This document shows, piece by piece, positions 26,997-35,516 of a stretch of 64,000 nt of DNA. The stretch is from Nitrosospira lacus. GTDB lineage: Bacteria; Pseudomonadota; Gammaproteobacteria; Burkholderiales; Nitrosomonadaceae. The position numbers and the translations under genes are program-made. The notes below the pieces were generated by a model that did no database searches, was not told the origin of the DNA, and saw only the letters and a program-made list of their open reading frames with translations. Positions within the stretch are counted from its first letter, which is position 1. Each line of letters starts with the position of its first letter. The stretch is from positions 495,137 through 559,136 of the forward strand of contig NZ_CP021106.3 of NCBI RefSeq assembly GCF_000355765.4, written 5' to 3'.

Positions 26997-28814
26997 ATGC
27001 AAAACAGGCAGCATGACCTGACGAACATTATCCCGGTGGAGGTAGCCGGAACACTGGACGGCCTGTTCAGTGAGAGAGCTCGCCGGTCTCCCGAAGGAGT
27101 GGCTTACCGGGATTACGACCGGTCGAGCGGCAAATGGCGCGATCTCACCTGGGAACAGATGGATCACGGGATTATGCGCTGGCAAACCGCCCTCTCCCGG
27201 GAGAATCTTGTGACCGGCGACAGGGTGGCGGTGATGTTAAGAAACTGCCCCGAATGGGTGATGTTCGAACATGCCGCGCTGAGAATGGGGTTGGTGGTCG
27301 TGCCTCTCTATACGGCCGATCGCCCGGAAAATGCAGCCTATATTCTATCCGACGCTGGCGTTAAGGTATTGTTGCTGGAAGAGGTTGCGCAGTGGCGGAC
27401 ATTTTCCGGCTTGAGCCATCCGATTGGCAATCTGATGCGCGTCGTGACGATTCAGAGCAGCCCTGAAAAAATTGAGGACAGTCGCGTGCTTGCGCTGCAT
27501 GACTGGCTGCCCGGGCAAGCCGGAGAGATGCAGCATGTCAAAGCCGATCCGCATCAACTGGCCACCATTATATACACCTCCGGCACTTCAGGCCGGCCCA
27601 AGGGAGTGATGCTGAGTCATCACAATATACTTACGAACGCCTATGGCTGCTCTCAGATTGTGCCGCTGTCGCGGAATGATCTGCTGCTCTCGTTTCTTCC
27701 CCTGTCGCATGCCTTCGAGCGCACGGCCGGCTATTATGTCCCCATGATGTGCGGAGCCGCGGTGGCCTATGCCCGCTCGATTCAACAGTTGCCGGAGGAC
27801 TTGCTGATCATTCGTCCCACTATCCTGGTTTCGGTACCCCGAATCTATGAGCGCGTGTACGCAGGAATTCGCACCAAGCTCGTGGAAGGATCCGCCCTCA
27901 GCCGTAAGCTGTTTAAGCTGGCGGTTGATATTGGTTTCAGCCGCTTCGAATATCAGCAGCGCCGCGGTTCCTGGCGTCTTTCCTACCTGTTATGGCCGTT
28001 GCTGGACAACCTGGTGGCAAAGAAGGTGATGGCCAAACTGGGTGGGAGGCTTCGCGGGGCGATGAGTGGCGGGGCGGCGTTATCGGCTGACGTTTCGCGG
28101 GTATTTATCGGTCTGGGACTGCCGCTGCTGCAAGGCTACGGCATGACCGAAAGCAGTCCCGTGGTATGCAGCAACACCTTTGATAACAATGTCCCAGGGA
28201 GCGTGGGGCGACCCATCCCGGGTGTGGAAGTAAAACTTGGCGAGAGCGCTGCGCTGCTGATTCGCGGCCCCAATGTGATGCTGGGTTACTGGAATGATCC
28301 GGAAGCCACCAAGGCTGTGCTGACACCTGACGGCTGGCTGAATTCCGGCGACATCGCGCGCATTGATGAAAACGGCGGGATAACGATCACCGGGCGCCTG
28401 AAGGAAATCATCGTCATGTCCACCGGTGAAAAGGTGCCACCCGCGGATATGGAAGCCGCGATTCTGCGCGATCCATTATTCGAGCACGTGATGCTGATCG
28501 GGGAAGGACGCTCATACTTGAGTGCACTGGTGGGCCTGAATCCCGGCCACTGGGAAAGCCTGTCAGGGCAATATCAACTTGATCGTGACTGGCGCAACCT
28601 GGGGCAAGACCCGAAACTTGAGGAAATCCTGCTGGAAAGGATCGCTCATCAGATAAGCGAGTTTCCCGGCTACGCCAAGGTGTACCGCATAGCGCTGGCA
28701 CAAGAACCATGGACCATCGAGAACGGCATGCTCACGCCCACCTTGAAATTGCGGCGAAGTCGGGTCCTTGATCGTTATAAGGGTGAAGTGGCCAGGCTCT
28801 ACGAGGGGCATTAA
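26997..28814 (+). CDS. Long-chain acyl-CoA synthetase (AMP-forming)
   Basis: A 605-residue AMP-binding enzyme of the FadD15/ACSL type, activating fatty acids to CoA esters. Visible motifs are the P-loop YTSGTSGRPKGVMLSH (about residue 200), SFLPLSHAFERT, GYGMTESSPVV, the aspartate in GWLNSGDIARID and the GRLKEIIVMSTGEKVPP linker with the mobile C-terminal domain. It starts 58 bases after fadE with a GGGAAG ribosome site. It probably supplies FadE with substrate. Closest paralogues elsewhere could serve lipid synthesis; the context favours degradation. Confidence 0.9.
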   Translation: MQNRQHDLTNIIPVEVAGTLDGLFSERARRSPEGVAYRDYDRSSGKWRDLTWEQMDHGIMRWQTALSRENLVTGDRVAVMLRNCPEWVMFEHAALRMGLVVVPLYTADRPENAAYILSDAGVKVLLLEEVAQWRTFSGLSHPIGNLMRVVTIQSSPEKIEDSRVLALHDWLPGQAGEMQHVKADPHQLATIIYTSGTSGRPKGVMLSHHNILTNAYGCSQIVPLSRNDLLLSFLPLSHAFERTAGYYVPMMCGAAVAYARSIQQLPEDLLIIRPTILVSVPRIYERVYAGIRTKLVEGSALSRKLFKLAVDIGFSRFEYQQRRGSWRLSYLLWPLLDNLVAKKVMAKLGGRLRGAMSGGAALSADVSRVFIGLGLPLLQGYGMTESSPVVCSNTFDNNVPGSVGRPIPGVEVKLGESAALLIRGPNVMLGYWNDPEATKAVLTPDGWLNSGDIARIDENGGITITGRLKEIIVMSTGEKVPPADMEAAILRDPLFEHVMLIGEGRSYLSALVGLNPGHWESLSGQYQLDRDWRNLGQDPKLEEILLERIAHQISEFPGYAKVYRIALAQEPWTIENGMLTPTLKLRRSRVLDRYKGEVARLYEGH

Positions 28815-28854
28815 GGCCATCACGAATCGTTACGCGGTAACCAGATAGGCGAAT

Positions 28855-28889
28855 GATGGGTTGCGCTTCGCGTCACCCATCCTGCGAAA
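28855..28889 (+). repeat. GATGGGTTGCGCTTCG-type dispersed hairpin repeat
   Basis: GATGGGTTGCGCTTCGCGTC followed by ACCCATCCTGCGAAA. The ends GATGGGT and ACCCATC form a seven-bp stem. A second copy lies at 45364-45398. This type is widespread in betaproteobacterial intergenic DNA (from memory). It falls in the upstream part of the longest thioesterase reading frame, which argues against that longer start. Confidence 0.7.
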
Positions 28890-28935
28890 CCAGGAAGCTG
28901 TTTCATTAAATCAGGAAACGGTGACGGAACAAAAA

Positions 28936-29352
28936 ATGAGTAATAGTTCAGACATCCACACCCCGCTGCCGGAAGACCGCGATCCGATTCTGCGCCTGGT
29001 GCCAATGCCCACCGACACCAACTATGCGGGCGACGTCTTCGGCGGCTGGATCATGGCTCAGGTGGACATTGCGGGCAGTCTGCCGGCGATCCGCCGTGCC
29101 CGCGGACGCGTGGCCACGGTAGCGGTGAATTCATTTGTTTTCAAGCAACCGGTATTCGTCGGCGACGTGGTGAGCTTTTATGCCAGCATTGTCAAGGTCG
29201 GGCGCACTTCCATCACGGTGGACGTTGCAGTCTATGCCCAGCGAGGACTGCGTCAAGGTGGCGACGAAATATGCATCAAGGTCACGGAGGCGGTATTGAC
29301 TTATGTCGCGGTGGATGAGAATCGAAGACCGCGAGTTGTTCCGCAGGAATGA
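28936..29352 (+). CDS. Acyl-CoA thioesterase (hotdog fold, YciA-like)
   Basis: A 138-residue single hotdog-domain thioesterase. It shows MPTDTNYAGDVFGGWIMAQVD with the central helix, VATVAVNSFVFKQPVFVGDVVSF, and GRTSITVDVAVYAQ, as in YciA/ACOT-type acyl-CoA hydrolases. It may release CoA when acyl-CoA accumulates. Start choice: ATG 28936 follows ACGGAA; an in-frame GTG at 28921 has AGGA at good spacing and would add five residues. Readings further upstream would translate a dispersed repeat. It lies inside the fatty-acid cluster. Confidence 0.88.
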   Translation: MSNSSDIHTPLPEDRDPILRLVPMPTDTNYAGDVFGGWIMAQVDIAGSLPAIRRARGRVATVAVNSFVFKQPVFVGDVVSFYASIVKVGRTSITVDVAVYAQRGLRQGGDEICIKVTEAVLTYVAVDENRRPRVVPQE

Positions 29353-29466
29353 TGGGCGCCGCAAAAAATTCAAAGTTTTATGCAAGCTCATTTGCCAATT
29401 GCCAGCGCTTACAAAATATTGTGACGAAATTTGGATTTTTGCCTGATGTAAAAAATAGGTCAAACT

Positions 29467-29472
29467 GGAGGT
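29467..29472 (+). promoter_or_regulatory. Shine-Dalgarno deciding a TTG start
   Basis: GGAGGT lies five bases before TTG 29477 and overlaps the in-frame GTG 29471. The spacing fits TTG 29477 as start of the dehydrogenase/hydratase gene, since GTG 29471 would fall inside the ribosome site. Confidence 0.65.
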
Positions 29473-29476
29473 GAAA

Positions 29477-32017
29477 TTGACTAACGGTAAATTCGTCGTG
29501 CGCAAGGCCGCTGTCCTGGGAGCCGGTGTGATGGGCGCACAGATCGCGGCGCATCTGATTAACGCCAATGTGGAAACACTGCTGTTCGAGCTCCCCGCTG
29601 AGCAGGGAGACGCCAACGCCAATGTGACCAAGGCGGTCGAGAATCTGCAAAAACAGGAACCCGCGCCACTATCGGTTCCCGCGAGGGCAGCCTTTATCCA
29701 GCCTGCAAACTATGGCCAGCATCTTGAATGGCTTCGGGATTGCGATATCGTGATCGAGGCCATCGCCGAGCGCATGGACTGGAAAACCGGGCTGTACCAA
29801 AAAATAGCGCCATATCTCGGTGCGCACACCATTTTTGCCAGCAACACGTCCGGGCTTTCCATCAACCGGTTGGCACAGGCGTTTCCAGAGAATCTGCGCC
29901 ACCGTTTTTGCGGTATCCATTTTTTCAATCCGCCGCGCTACATGCATCTGGTGGAGTTGATCGCCTGCGAAGAAAGCGATACCGCGATGCTCGACGACCT
30001 GGAAAAATTCCTGGTCACTTATCTGGGCAAGGGGGTAATTCGCGCGAAGGACACCCCTAATTTCATTGCCAATCGCATAGGGGTATTTTCCACGCTCGCC
30101 ACCATGCATCATGCCAGCGCATTCGACCTGGGATTCGACCTGGTGGATGCTTTGACCGGCCCTCTGATCGGTCGCCCTAAAAGCGCGACCTTCCGCACCG
30201 GCGATGTGGTAGGGCTGGATATCCTCGCGCATGTGATCGAAACCATGCGCGATACGCTGCCGGACGATCCGTGGCACCCCTCCTATGCCGTACCTGGCTG
30301 GCTGCAAGCCTTGATAGACAGCGGCGCGCTTGGACAGAAAAGCAAGCGCGGGATATATCAGAAAGTAGGCAGGGAAATTCATGTGCTCGATCCTGCCACA
30401 CAGAAATACCGTCTTTCCGCGGCTACGGCCGACGACGACATAAAGGAATTGCTCAAACGTAAAAATCCCGCGGATAGATTTGCCGCGCTGCGAGCAAACC
30501 AGAGCCCGCAGGCGCAATTCCTGTGGGCCCTGTTTCGTGATCTGTTTCACTATTGCGCTGTCCATCTGGCAGTGATCGCCGACAATGCGCGCGATCTTGA
30601 TTTCGCCATGCGCTGGGGTTTCGGCTGGAATCAGGGGCCGTTTGAAATCTGGCAGGCAGCGGGATGGAACGAGATCGCAGGGTGGATCAACGAGGATATC
30701 GCCGCGGGCAAGAGCATGAGCGCAACGCCACTGCCTGACTGGGTCGGGGAGATGGGGCAAGGTGTCAATCGGAGCATCAATCAGGATATACAGGGTGTGC
30801 ACAGGATGCATGGATCCTATGCTCCGGCATCAAATACGTTCCGCCCGCGCTCAGAATTAGCGGTTTATCAGCGGCAATTGTTTCCGGACCGGCTCTTGGG
30901 CGAGGAAGTGCAATACGGCAAAACCATATTCGAGACGGATGCGGTGCGGATGTGGCATACCGTTGACAATGCCGGCGGCACGGACGGTGACGGGATCGCC
31001 ATCCTCAGCTTCAAGAGCAAGATGCACACCATCGGCAGCGATGTGCTGGATGGAGTGCAAGAAAGCATAGAAGAAGCGGAGCGCAACTGGCGCGCGCTGG
31101 TAATCTGGCAAACCGAACCGCCGTTTTCCGCGGGCGCCAATCTGCAAAAGACCACCGAACGGCTGAAAAGCAGCGAGCCGCCCTCCGCCTTGAATGTACT
31201 GGTGAAGAGATTCAAGAAAACTGCGCAGTCCGCTGTGCTCAAAGCCGCGCGCAGCCTTAATCTTGCCGATGCCTTGATGGCCGGAAAGCTGGCGGAAGTC
31301 GAGGCAATGGTGGCGCAATTTCAGCAGACTTCGCAAGATCTCAGGTACTCGACGATTCCCACGGTAGCCGCGGTGGATGGACTTGCCTTGGGCGGCGGCT
31401 GTGAATTTGTGATGCACTGCGACCGTGCGGTGGCCACAATGGAAAGCTATATTGGCCTCGTGGAAGCCGGCGTGGGATTGCTACCGGCGGGAGGCGGCTG
31501 CAAAGAACTCGCATTGCGCGCATGGCAGGACGCAAAAGATAGTGATCCTTTTCCGCTGCTGAAAAATTATTTTCAGAGCGTCGCCACGGCGCAACTGGGG
31601 AAAAGTGCTGAACATGCAAAGGAGCTGGGATACCTGCGCCGCGCCGACCTGGTGGTAATGAACCGGTTTGAACTGCTTTATGTCGCCAAGGCGCAGGCGC
31701 TCGCACTGGCTGAAGCGGGTTATCGTCCTCCGCTGAGAACCCGCAACATTTCCGTGGCGGGTTCGACCGGCATTGCCACCATCAAAGGCATGCTTGTTAA
31801 CATGCTGGAAGGTAATTTCATCTCCGAACACGATTACCTGATCGGCAGCAAAATCGCCCATGTCATGTGTGGAGGAGAATTGACACCCGGCAGTCTGGTG
31901 GATGAAAACTGGTTTCTGGAACTGGAGCGAGCTGCGTTTATCGAGTTGCTGGCAACCGAGAAGACGCAAGCGCGCGTGGAGCATACGCTGAAGACGGGAA
32001 AACCACTGAGAAATTAG
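29477..32017 (+). CDS. Fused 3-hydroxyacyl-CoA dehydrogenase / enoyl-CoA hydratase
   Basis: A protein of about 846 residues catalysing two middle steps of beta-oxidation. The NAD-binding dehydrogenase comes first: AAVLGAGVMGAQIAAHL, ASNTSGLSINRLA, GIHFFNPPRYMHLVELI. A second dehydrogenase C-domain follows, and the crotonase domain is C-terminal: FSAGANLQK, then VDGLALGGGCEFVMHCDRA. This order matches FadN and is the reverse of E. coli FadB. A likely TTG start at 29477 is set by the GGAGGT site. It probably works with the thiolase gene immediately downstream. Confidence 0.92.
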   Translation: MTNGKFVVRKAAVLGAGVMGAQIAAHLINANVETLLFELPAEQGDANANVTKAVENLQKQEPAPLSVPARAAFIQPANYGQHLEWLRDCDIVIEAIAERMDWKTGLYQKIAPYLGAHTIFASNTSGLSINRLAQAFPENLRHRFCGIHFFNPPRYMHLVELIACEESDTAMLDDLEKFLVTYLGKGVIRAKDTPNFIANRIGVFSTLATMHHASAFDLGFDLVDALTGPLIGRPKSATFRTGDVVGLDILAHVIETMRDTLPDDPWHPSYAVPGWLQALIDSGALGQKSKRGIYQKVGREIHVLDPATQKYRLSAATADDDIKELLKRKNPADRFAALRANQSPQAQFLWALFRDLFHYCAVHLAVIADNARDLDFAMRWGFGWNQGPFEIWQAAGWNEIAGWINEDIAAGKSMSATPLPDWVGEMGQGVNRSINQDIQGVHRMHGSYAPASNTFRPRSELAVYQRQLFPDRLLGEEVQYGKTIFETDAVRMWHTVDNAGGTDGDGIAILSFKSKMHTIGSDVLDGVQESIEEAERNWRALVIWQTEPPFSAGANLQKTTERLKSSEPPSALNVLVKRFKKTAQSAVLKAARSLNLADALMAGKLAEVEAMVAQFQQTSQDLRYSTIPTVAAVDGLALGGGCEFVMHCDRAVATMESYIGLVEAGVGLLPAGGGCKELALRAWQDAKDSDPFPLLKNYFQSVATAQLGKSAEHAKELGYLRRADLVVMNRFELLYVAKAQALALAEAGYRPPLRTRNISVAGSTGIATIKGMLVNMLEGNFISEHDYLIGSKIAHVMCGGELTPGSLVDENWFLELERAAFIELLATEKTQARVEHTLKTGKPLRN

Positions 32018-32176
32018 CCACTATTGAAAAGCGCCTTCCGGGTACAAACATATTCACCCATCGGGTAATTTTATGAACCAGGTCCGGTCTAATTCGCAAA
32101 CATAGAGAAGACAAGGCGGCGAGGAAGCCAAAGACGAGCCAACACGGTGAGCGTGAATTAGCAAAGGAGAACTGCC

Positions 32177-33376
32177 ATGACCAAACAAATTCAGGACGCC
32201 TATATTGTCGCCGCCGTACGCACCCCGGTGGGGAAGGCACCACGCGGAATGTTCAAGACGGTGCGGCCGGATGACATGCTGGCCCATGTATTGAAAGCCG
32301 CGATGGCACAATGCGAAGGGCTGGATCCGGCCGCCATCGACGACGTGATTACCGGTTGCGCCATGCCGGAGGCGGAACAGGGAATGAACGTGGCACGCAT
32401 CGGGCTATTACTGGCCGGACTCCCGGATAGCGTTCCGGGCATGACGATCAATCGCTTTTGCGCGTCGGGGTTACAGGCGGTGGCGCTCGCGGCCAATCGC
32501 ATCCGCCTGGGAGAGGCTGACGTGATGATCGGCGCCGGCACCGAAAGCATGAGCATGGTACCGATGACGGGTAACAAGATGTCTTTGGACCCGGCGATAT
32601 TTGCGCGGAACGAGAATGTCGCGATCGCGTATGGCATGGGCATAACAGGGGAAAAAGTCGCACAACGATGGCAAGTCAGCCGCGAAGCACAAGATGAGTT
32701 TGCGGTGACAAGCCACGCCAGGGCGCTGGAAGCCATCAGAATGGGGGAATTCAGGCAGGAGATCGCGCCCTATCCTGTGGAAGAAAAGCGGCCCGATCTC
32801 GTCACCCACGAAATCCGGAACGTATCGGCCATCCGGGATACCGATGAAGGCCCGCGCCCCGGCACCAACCCGCAAACGCTCGCCACCCTGAGACCGGTAT
32901 TTGCGGCCGGCGGCTCGGTAACAGCGGGCAATAGCTCGCAGATGTCCGATGGCGCGGGGGCGGTGATCGTAGCGAGCGAAGCGGCATTGAAGCGCTTCAA
33001 TCTCACCCCGATCGGACGTTTCATGGGATTCGCGGTCGCCGGCGTCCCGCCGGAAATCATGGGCATTGGCCCGATCAAGGCGATACCCAAGGCGCTCAAG
33101 CAGGTTGGCTTGAAGCAGGACGATCTCGACTGGATTGAATTGAACGAGGCTTTCGCAGCCCAGAGTCTTGCGGTCATCAACGACCTGGGGTTGGATCGCG
33201 CCAAGGTCAATCCGCTGGGGGGTGCAATTGCGCTGGGGCATCCATTGGGCGCGACCGGGGCCATCCGCGTCGCCACATTGCTACATGGCCTGCGACGGCA
33301 CAATCAGAAGTACGGAATGGTCACGATGTGCGTTGGGACCGGGATGGGCGCAGCAGGGGTGTTTGAAGCGCTTTGA
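32177..33376 (+). CDS. fadA: Acetyl-CoA C-acyltransferase (thiolase)
   Basis: A 399-residue thiolase that cleaves 3-ketoacyl-CoA, ending each beta-oxidation round. The nucleophile cysteine lies in TINRFCASGLQAVALAANRI (about residue 91-93); the catalytic GHPLGATGAIR histidine and the second cysteine in MCVGTGMGAAG are present. The start has a strong AAAGGAG ribosome site. It follows the dehydrogenase/hydratase gene by 160 bases and closes the fatty-acid cluster. Confidence 0.95.
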   Translation: MTKQIQDAYIVAAVRTPVGKAPRGMFKTVRPDDMLAHVLKAAMAQCEGLDPAAIDDVITGCAMPEAEQGMNVARIGLLLAGLPDSVPGMTINRFCASGLQAVALAANRIRLGEADVMIGAGTESMSMVPMTGNKMSLDPAIFARNENVAIAYGMGITGEKVAQRWQVSREAQDEFAVTSHARALEAIRMGEFRQEIAPYPVEEKRPDLVTHEIRNVSAIRDTDEGPRPGTNPQTLATLRPVFAAGGSVTAGNSSQMSDGAGAVIVASEAALKRFNLTPIGRFMGFAVAGVPPEIMGIGPIKAIPKALKQVGLKQDDLDWIELNEAFAAQSLAVINDLGLDRAKVNPLGGAIALGHPLGATGAIRVATLLHGLRRHNQKYGMVTMCVGTGMGAAGVFEAL

Positions 33377-33455
33377 TTTATCCTGAATCCTGCAGCTGGA
33401 TGCGTGCGACGCTTCGAGAACCCATTCAAAGGAGCTGCGACGCAGCCATGTATCG

Positions 33456-33644
33456 CTATTTTCCAAAATAGACGTAGGCTTTCTGCGGGACGGCCGATTC
33501 CTTGAAGCGCTTGCGCTCATCTCTGTCCAGATTCTTGTCCCACCAGATCGCGCGCGCTTCCTTCTGATCTTCCGCCAGTTGCGGGTTTTTCTCGAACAGT
33601 TCACGCATGAATTTAGTGTGGTCGGATTCGTACAGTTTTGCCAT
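33456..33644 (-). CDS. DUF3460 family protein
   Basis: A 62-residue conserved small protein common in betaproteobacteria. Family features: YESDHTKFMRELFEKNPQL at the start, ARAIWWDK in the middle and PQKAYVYFGK at the end. No signal peptide or membrane segment. Function unknown. It is on the strand opposite to the fatty-acid cluster. Confidence 0.85.
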   Translation of the reverse strand: MAKLYESDHTKFMRELFEKNPQLAEDQKEARAIWWDKNLDRDERKRFKESAVPQKAYVYFGK

Positions 33645-33812
33645 GGCCCTGATTCCCTCTATCTTGTTCTGCCCGTTATTCCATTGTTGTGTGCTTACAA
33701 CTTTGAAACTGTACCAGTTTACGCAGGACGGGTAAAGCGCACGCCACCCATCAGAGCGATAAATAGAAGTAATGGGCTTCCCACAACGGTACCCATCGTG
33801 TTGAAAATCGAT

Positions 33813-34571
33813 TCACGGTTTGCCTCTGCGTAATTTCCTGACATACTCCTGAAAGGGCAGGGCAAACTCCGTTTCGAGTTTTTTTGCGCGTTCCCTTAAT
33901 TCTTCCCATGCCGGTTTACCGGGGCTCTGCTTGAAAGCAAAGGCGATCAGATTGCCGCGTACTTCCGCAGGCATGGTCATGACGTGACCATTGAAACTGT
34001 TCTCGATGCGCCTCAGATATTCCTGAAGCCCCTTGTCCCGGCTGAGCAGATTCACCACCAGCACACCCTTCTTCTTCAATGTCTCACGGGCACGATTGTA
34101 GAAATCCTGGCTGCAAAGCGGGGGAACCTGGCAGCCCCCATCGAAGCCGTCGATCATCAGTACATCCGCGCTGGCAGGATGGCTGGCGACATAGTCTCCC
34201 CCTTCCGCGATGATCACTTGCAGGCGCTCATCATCGGCCGGCACAAAAAAATAATTGCGTGCCATCGCGACAATTTGCGGATTAATTTCGATGACGATTG
34301 TTTTCGTCCGGGGCAACCGATGATAGACGAATTTCGCCAATGACCCCCCTCCCAAGCCGATCATCAGAATATTTTCAGGATTGGGATGAAACAGCATAAA
34401 ACCCATCATGCATCGGGTATAAGCCAGCTCCAGATCATTGGGGGCGGTCAGCCTCATGGCGCTTTGCACCATGCTATTACCCAGATGGAGCGCACGTACG
34501 CCGTCCTGCTCACTCAATTGGATGTTTGATTTATCCTGGGCAAGGGGGCGCAGTTTTAAAAATCCATGCAC
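33813..34571 (-). CDS. Spermidine-synthase-like methyltransferase-fold protein
   Basis: A 252-residue protein of the polyamine aminopropyltransferase superfamily. It has the nucleotide-binding loop ILMIGLGGGSLAKFVYHRLP, the acidic strand TIVIEINPQIVAMAR, and ADVLMIDGFDGG where the catalytic aspartate of SpeE lies. The N-terminal tetramerisation domain of true SpeE is reduced, so it may not make spermidine. The first codon is GTG 34571, with AAGGA about nine bases upstream; no in-frame ATG precedes it. No speD or speB is nearby. Family confident, substrate uncertain. Confidence 0.8.
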   Translation of the reverse strand: MHGFLKLRPLAQDKSNIQLSEQDGVRALHLGNSMVQSAMRLTAPNDLELAYTRCMMGFMLFHPNPENILMIGLGGGSLAKFVYHRLPRTKTIVIEINPQIVAMARNYFFVPADDERLQVIIAEGGDYVASHPASADVLMIDGFDGGCQVPPLCSQDFYNRARETLKKKGVLVVNLLSRDKGLQEYLRRIENSFNGHVMTMPAEVRGNLIAFAFKQSPGKPAWEELRERAKKLETEFALPFQEYVRKLRRGKP

Positions 34572-34711
34572 GAGTCTGAATCCTTGAGATTATATCCTGC
34601 GCTGCAGTCACAATTCGGCTACTATTAAGTCTGTCACCGGGTGCAATCGGGCATCGCCATGATCCAAGAAGCGAACCGATGCGGTGGCAATTCAGGTTAA
34701 AGAGGCAAACC

Positions 34712-35191
34712 ATGAATAAGTTAATTGTGATTTTAGCCCTGCTTTTATCAGCATGCGCAGGTTTCGGCATTTTCAAACACAAACCTCAGCTTTATGCGGA
34801 CAAGTTCACTGGAGATCACGCGTCCCTCGCCCGTTGCGTGATAAGCAAGCTGAGATCGGATACCCGGTGGGTAATCGGCGGCCTGGGATATGAGGTGCGG
34901 AGATATCCGGACATCGATGCCACAGAGGTTTATGCCTATCCGCTTGGTGCATTACCGGGCATGTATGCGCGTAACTTGCCTACGAACCCCGATGCAGTGG
35001 GAATTTATGCGGAACCGGTGCCGAAAGTTCGCAACTATGCGGGAAGCACCTATACGGGTCCCGATTACTCGTTCCTTTTGATGATAAAAAGAACCGACAA
35101 CGAATCGGTGCGCGCTACGCTGAGAGGGAATGAATATGAAGGCAGCATAGCATGGGAGAATTTGAAAGCTTGTTCATCATCTTCTTCGTAG
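34712..35191 (+). CDS. Hypothetical lipoprotein
   Basis: A 159-residue product with a lipoprotein signal peptide ending L-S-A-C near residue 14. The mature part has about 140 residues with YADKFTGDHASLARCVISKL and a Ser-rich C-terminus; two later cysteines could form a disulfide. No family recognised. ATG 34712 is preceded by AGAGG at good spacing; the earlier in-frame start at 34679 lacks this. It is divergent from the spermidine-synthase-like gene. Confidence 0.7.
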   Translation: MNKLIVILALLLSACAGFGIFKHKPQLYADKFTGDHASLARCVISKLRSDTRWVIGGLGYEVRRYPDIDATEVYAYPLGALPGMYARNLPTNPDAVGIYAEPVPKVRNYAGSTYTGPDYSFLLMIKRTDNESVRATLRGNEYEGSIAWENLKACSSSSS

Positions 35192-35516
35192 GCAAGTTGA
35201 ATAAGTCTGCTGCGGAGCAGCATTGCTGGAAGAAGCGAGAGGACTCAATCAAAGACTCTCGGAACCCCATATCCCCGCTTTAATCTGTTTATATATCCGG
35301 CCCTAGAATTACCCGACTCATGTGCGTCCCCTGTGGAATTTCCGCAGTTCTGGATTGGAAGAAGAAACATCCGCGGCGTAACCCGGTGGCCTGATAATTT
35401 TGCTTGTTCGTCGCGTGGGACTGGAATTTAAAATAAAAATAACCGGACAGTACATTTATCGAACTTCTCAAGTTAAAGTTCGGGTTTTCGGATTTTGCGG
35501 GAATAATGGTGAGTCG
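35192..35516. other. Intergenic region, no feature recognised
   Basis: These 325 bases separate the lipoprotein gene from the Sel1-repeat gene. I see no gene, RNA or convincing terminator. Reading the Sel1-protein frame upstream of ATG 35517 gives 39 codons without family or signal-peptide character. Confidence 0.4.

Noticed and set aside
29669..30811. Long minus-strand frame opposite the dehydrogenase/hydratase gene
   Set aside because: Antisense shadow of well-recognised domains; no family match of its own.
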